From assembly GCF_008014675.1 (NCBI RefSeq), contig NZ_VOXD01000011.1, forward strand, positions 104,146 to 168,145: a stretch of 64,000 nucleotides of DNA, read 5' to 3'. Shown here in pieces: positions 63,081 through 64,000 of this stretch. This stretch comes from Neolewinella aurantiaca (GTDB lineage: Bacteria; Bacteroidota; Bacteroidia; Chitinophagales; Saprospiraceae). The position numbers were made by a program, and so were the translations under genes. The first letter of the stretch is position 1, and every line of letters starts with the position of its first letter. Below the pieces are notes generated by a model. It was not told the origin of the DNA, did not search any database, and was given only the letters and a program-made list of their open reading frames with translations.

Positions 63081-63110
63081 ATTGCTTTAACATTTAAAAT
63101 ATTATATTTG
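63081..63110 (+). promoter_or_regulatory. Promoter of the third AT-rich lipoprotein gene
   Basis: TTG (63082-63084), 18-base spacer and TATATTTG (63103-63110), the last an exact TAnnTTTG. The leader to the ATG at 63255 would be about 140 bases. Between 62954 and 63080 I see nothing else. Confidence 0.55.
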
Positions 63111-63254
63111 CCACTGTGTTTATGACTTACTATCACTAAGTTTTGCCTTTTCTAAGGCGAGCGACTCATTTTTCGTGCGATTCGTAGTCAATTAACTTGT
63201 GGTTGAATCATATACGCTTTACATATTTACTTCACCTTATTTAAACCTATTACT

Positions 63255-63890
63255 ATGAGACTATTCTTTTTATCTGCTAATCTTATCTTAGCGCTTCTTG
63301 TTTCCTCATGTTCTCAAACAAATTTGTGCGAGTCTGGAAACTGTACTCCAACGAAATTCGAAACGCCAACTCTAATCATTGATTTAGATACAGGTGAGTT
63401 CTCATCAGACAACACAAGATTGTTTGGTGAGCGTGAGGAACCTAACCAATTCTTGTCAACTAGCCTTCATCAAGATGATTTACGCCTTATTGCATCATCG
63501 TTAAGTAAGCGAGGCCATTCGAATGCTCATCTCAATGACCTAACAATTTCTGCAATAAGTTACATTCTTTCACCTAACTTCTTCACATCATCAGAAACAG
63601 TTCAGGTTTCGAAAAAGGACGTGATTGGATATGCAATTCATTATTACGATACCGAGAAAAAAATGTATCGTTTGATTTCAAAAAGCGATCAGATAAATGG
63701 ATGTAATATTGAAATTGATGTTTCAAACATCTCCATGTCCCATTTGTGGCAATTAAGTTCATGCCTAAATTCTAATGCGAGTGGAGACATCATTTTCCTA
63801 AGAGAAAAGGTTTCGTCGAAAGATAGGCCAACTCGTTTTAATTCTACTATACCTAGGGTGTTCCGTCTGTTAGCTTCAAGCCGCCGCTGA
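63255..63890 (+). CDS. AT-rich lipoprotein of unknown function
   Basis: 211 residues, lipobox VSSC (MRLFFLSANLILALLVSSCSQ). Moderately AT-rich. Mixed sequence without recognised domain. Its 3' end overlaps by 15 bases with a possible partial gene on the opposite strand. Confidence 0.7.
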   Translation: MRLFFLSANLILALLVSSCSQTNLCESGNCTPTKFETPTLIIDLDTGEFSSDNTRLFGEREEPNQFLSTSLHQDDLRLIASSLSKRGHSNAHLNDLTISAISYILSPNFFTSSETVQVSKKDVIGYAIHYYDTEKKMYRLISKSDQINGCNIEIDVSNISMSHLWQLSSCLNSNASGDIIFLREKVSSKDRPTRFNSTIPRVFRLLASSRR

Positions 63891-64000
63891 TTTTAGCTCC
63901 CGATTCATACGGCGGACCAACCCGTATCGATTTTCGCAGACGTACTGGGTTTCCCAGTCGTGTACCGCCTGATAAGATACACATGATAAGGCTTTTTGGA
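63876..64000 (-). CDS. Possible C-terminal end of a gene entering from the right
   Basis: A minus-strand frame open from the right edge to TGA (63876-63878) encodes about 40 residues, including YQAVHDWETQYVCENRYG and a basic end RRMNRELKSAAA. Composition is protein-like and GC-rich, unlike the AT-rich genes to the left. It is too short to assign; a transposase or recombinase tail is conceivable. Confidence 0.3.
   Translation of the reverse strand, partial: QKALSCVSYQAVHDWETQYVCENRYGLVRRMNRELKSAAA

Noticed and set aside
61648..63890. Defence or toxin-antitoxin system among the AT-rich genes
   Set aside because: All three products look like small lipoproteins with no nuclease, toxin or antitoxin features.

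Overview
The window is a chromosomal piece of a marine-type Bacteroidota, most like the Saprospiria/Lewinella group. The evidence is a SusD C-terminus at the left edge, a subtilase with a type IX secretion sorting tail, many lipoproteins with alanine/serine-cysteine lipoboxes, DAHP synthase fused to type II chorismate mutase, few Shine-Dalgarno sites, and promoters of the Bacteroidota form TTTG-N19-TAnnTTTG. Most of the window is moderately GC-rich housekeeping sequence. The right end (about 61.4-63.9 kb) is visibly AT-rich and looks acquired.

Layout. 0-6 kb: SusD end, ACR3 arsenite exporter, AraC regulator, a three-gene set (O-methyltransferase, tiny CxxC protein, NmrA-type reductase) and an AhpD-like protein. 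6-22 kb: typA, a HEIGH metalloprotease lipoprotein, a RibF-glycosyltransferase fusion, mrp, ruvB, an antiporter, a class V aminotransferase, and an AAA+/TPR gene pair. 22-37 kb: dnaK, an orphan OmpR-type regulator, a DUF2254 protein, a minus-strand run mazG-LOG-membrane protein-pbpC, cysM and a helix-hairpin-helix protein. 37-42.4 kb: a complete Phe/Tyr operon (pheA, aminotransferase, tyrA, DAHP synthase/chorismate mutase) preceded by a promoter, an 18-residue leader peptide with nine Phe/Tyr codons, and a terminator: a classical attenuator. 42.4-55.5 kb: SDR, a giant ThuA/sugar-dehydrogenase/cytochrome c lipoprotein, tRNA-Arg(CCG), a CcmC/CcsA-like protein, subtilase, nitrilase and an OmpA lipoprotein.

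55.9-59.3 kb holds the most striking content: three consecutive genes that look like the tocopherol (vitamin E) enzymes VTE3 (MPBQ/MSBQ methyltransferase), VTE4 (gamma-tocopherol methyltransferase) and VTE2/HPT (homogentisate prenyltransferase). This pathway is known from oxygenic phototrophs. A 739-bp element with 35-bp inverted ends, a palindrome and a 59-bp tandem array sits between the second and third gene. 59.3-64 kb: a TIMP-like secreted protein, repeat-rich spacer, an N-terminally truncated tyrosine recombinase, AT-rich lipoprotein genes and a 146-bp attC-like palindrome.

Spread over the window are 19 copies of a near-identical 19-mer (GGCGCGGNCGCAGGTGCAA), in both strands, 13 between genes and 6 inside genes in different reading frames. 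It behaves as a DNA-level signal, comparable in kind to uptake sequences or other highly iterated motifs, and does not occur in the AT-rich right end. All family assignments come from reading the translated sequence; no searches were run.
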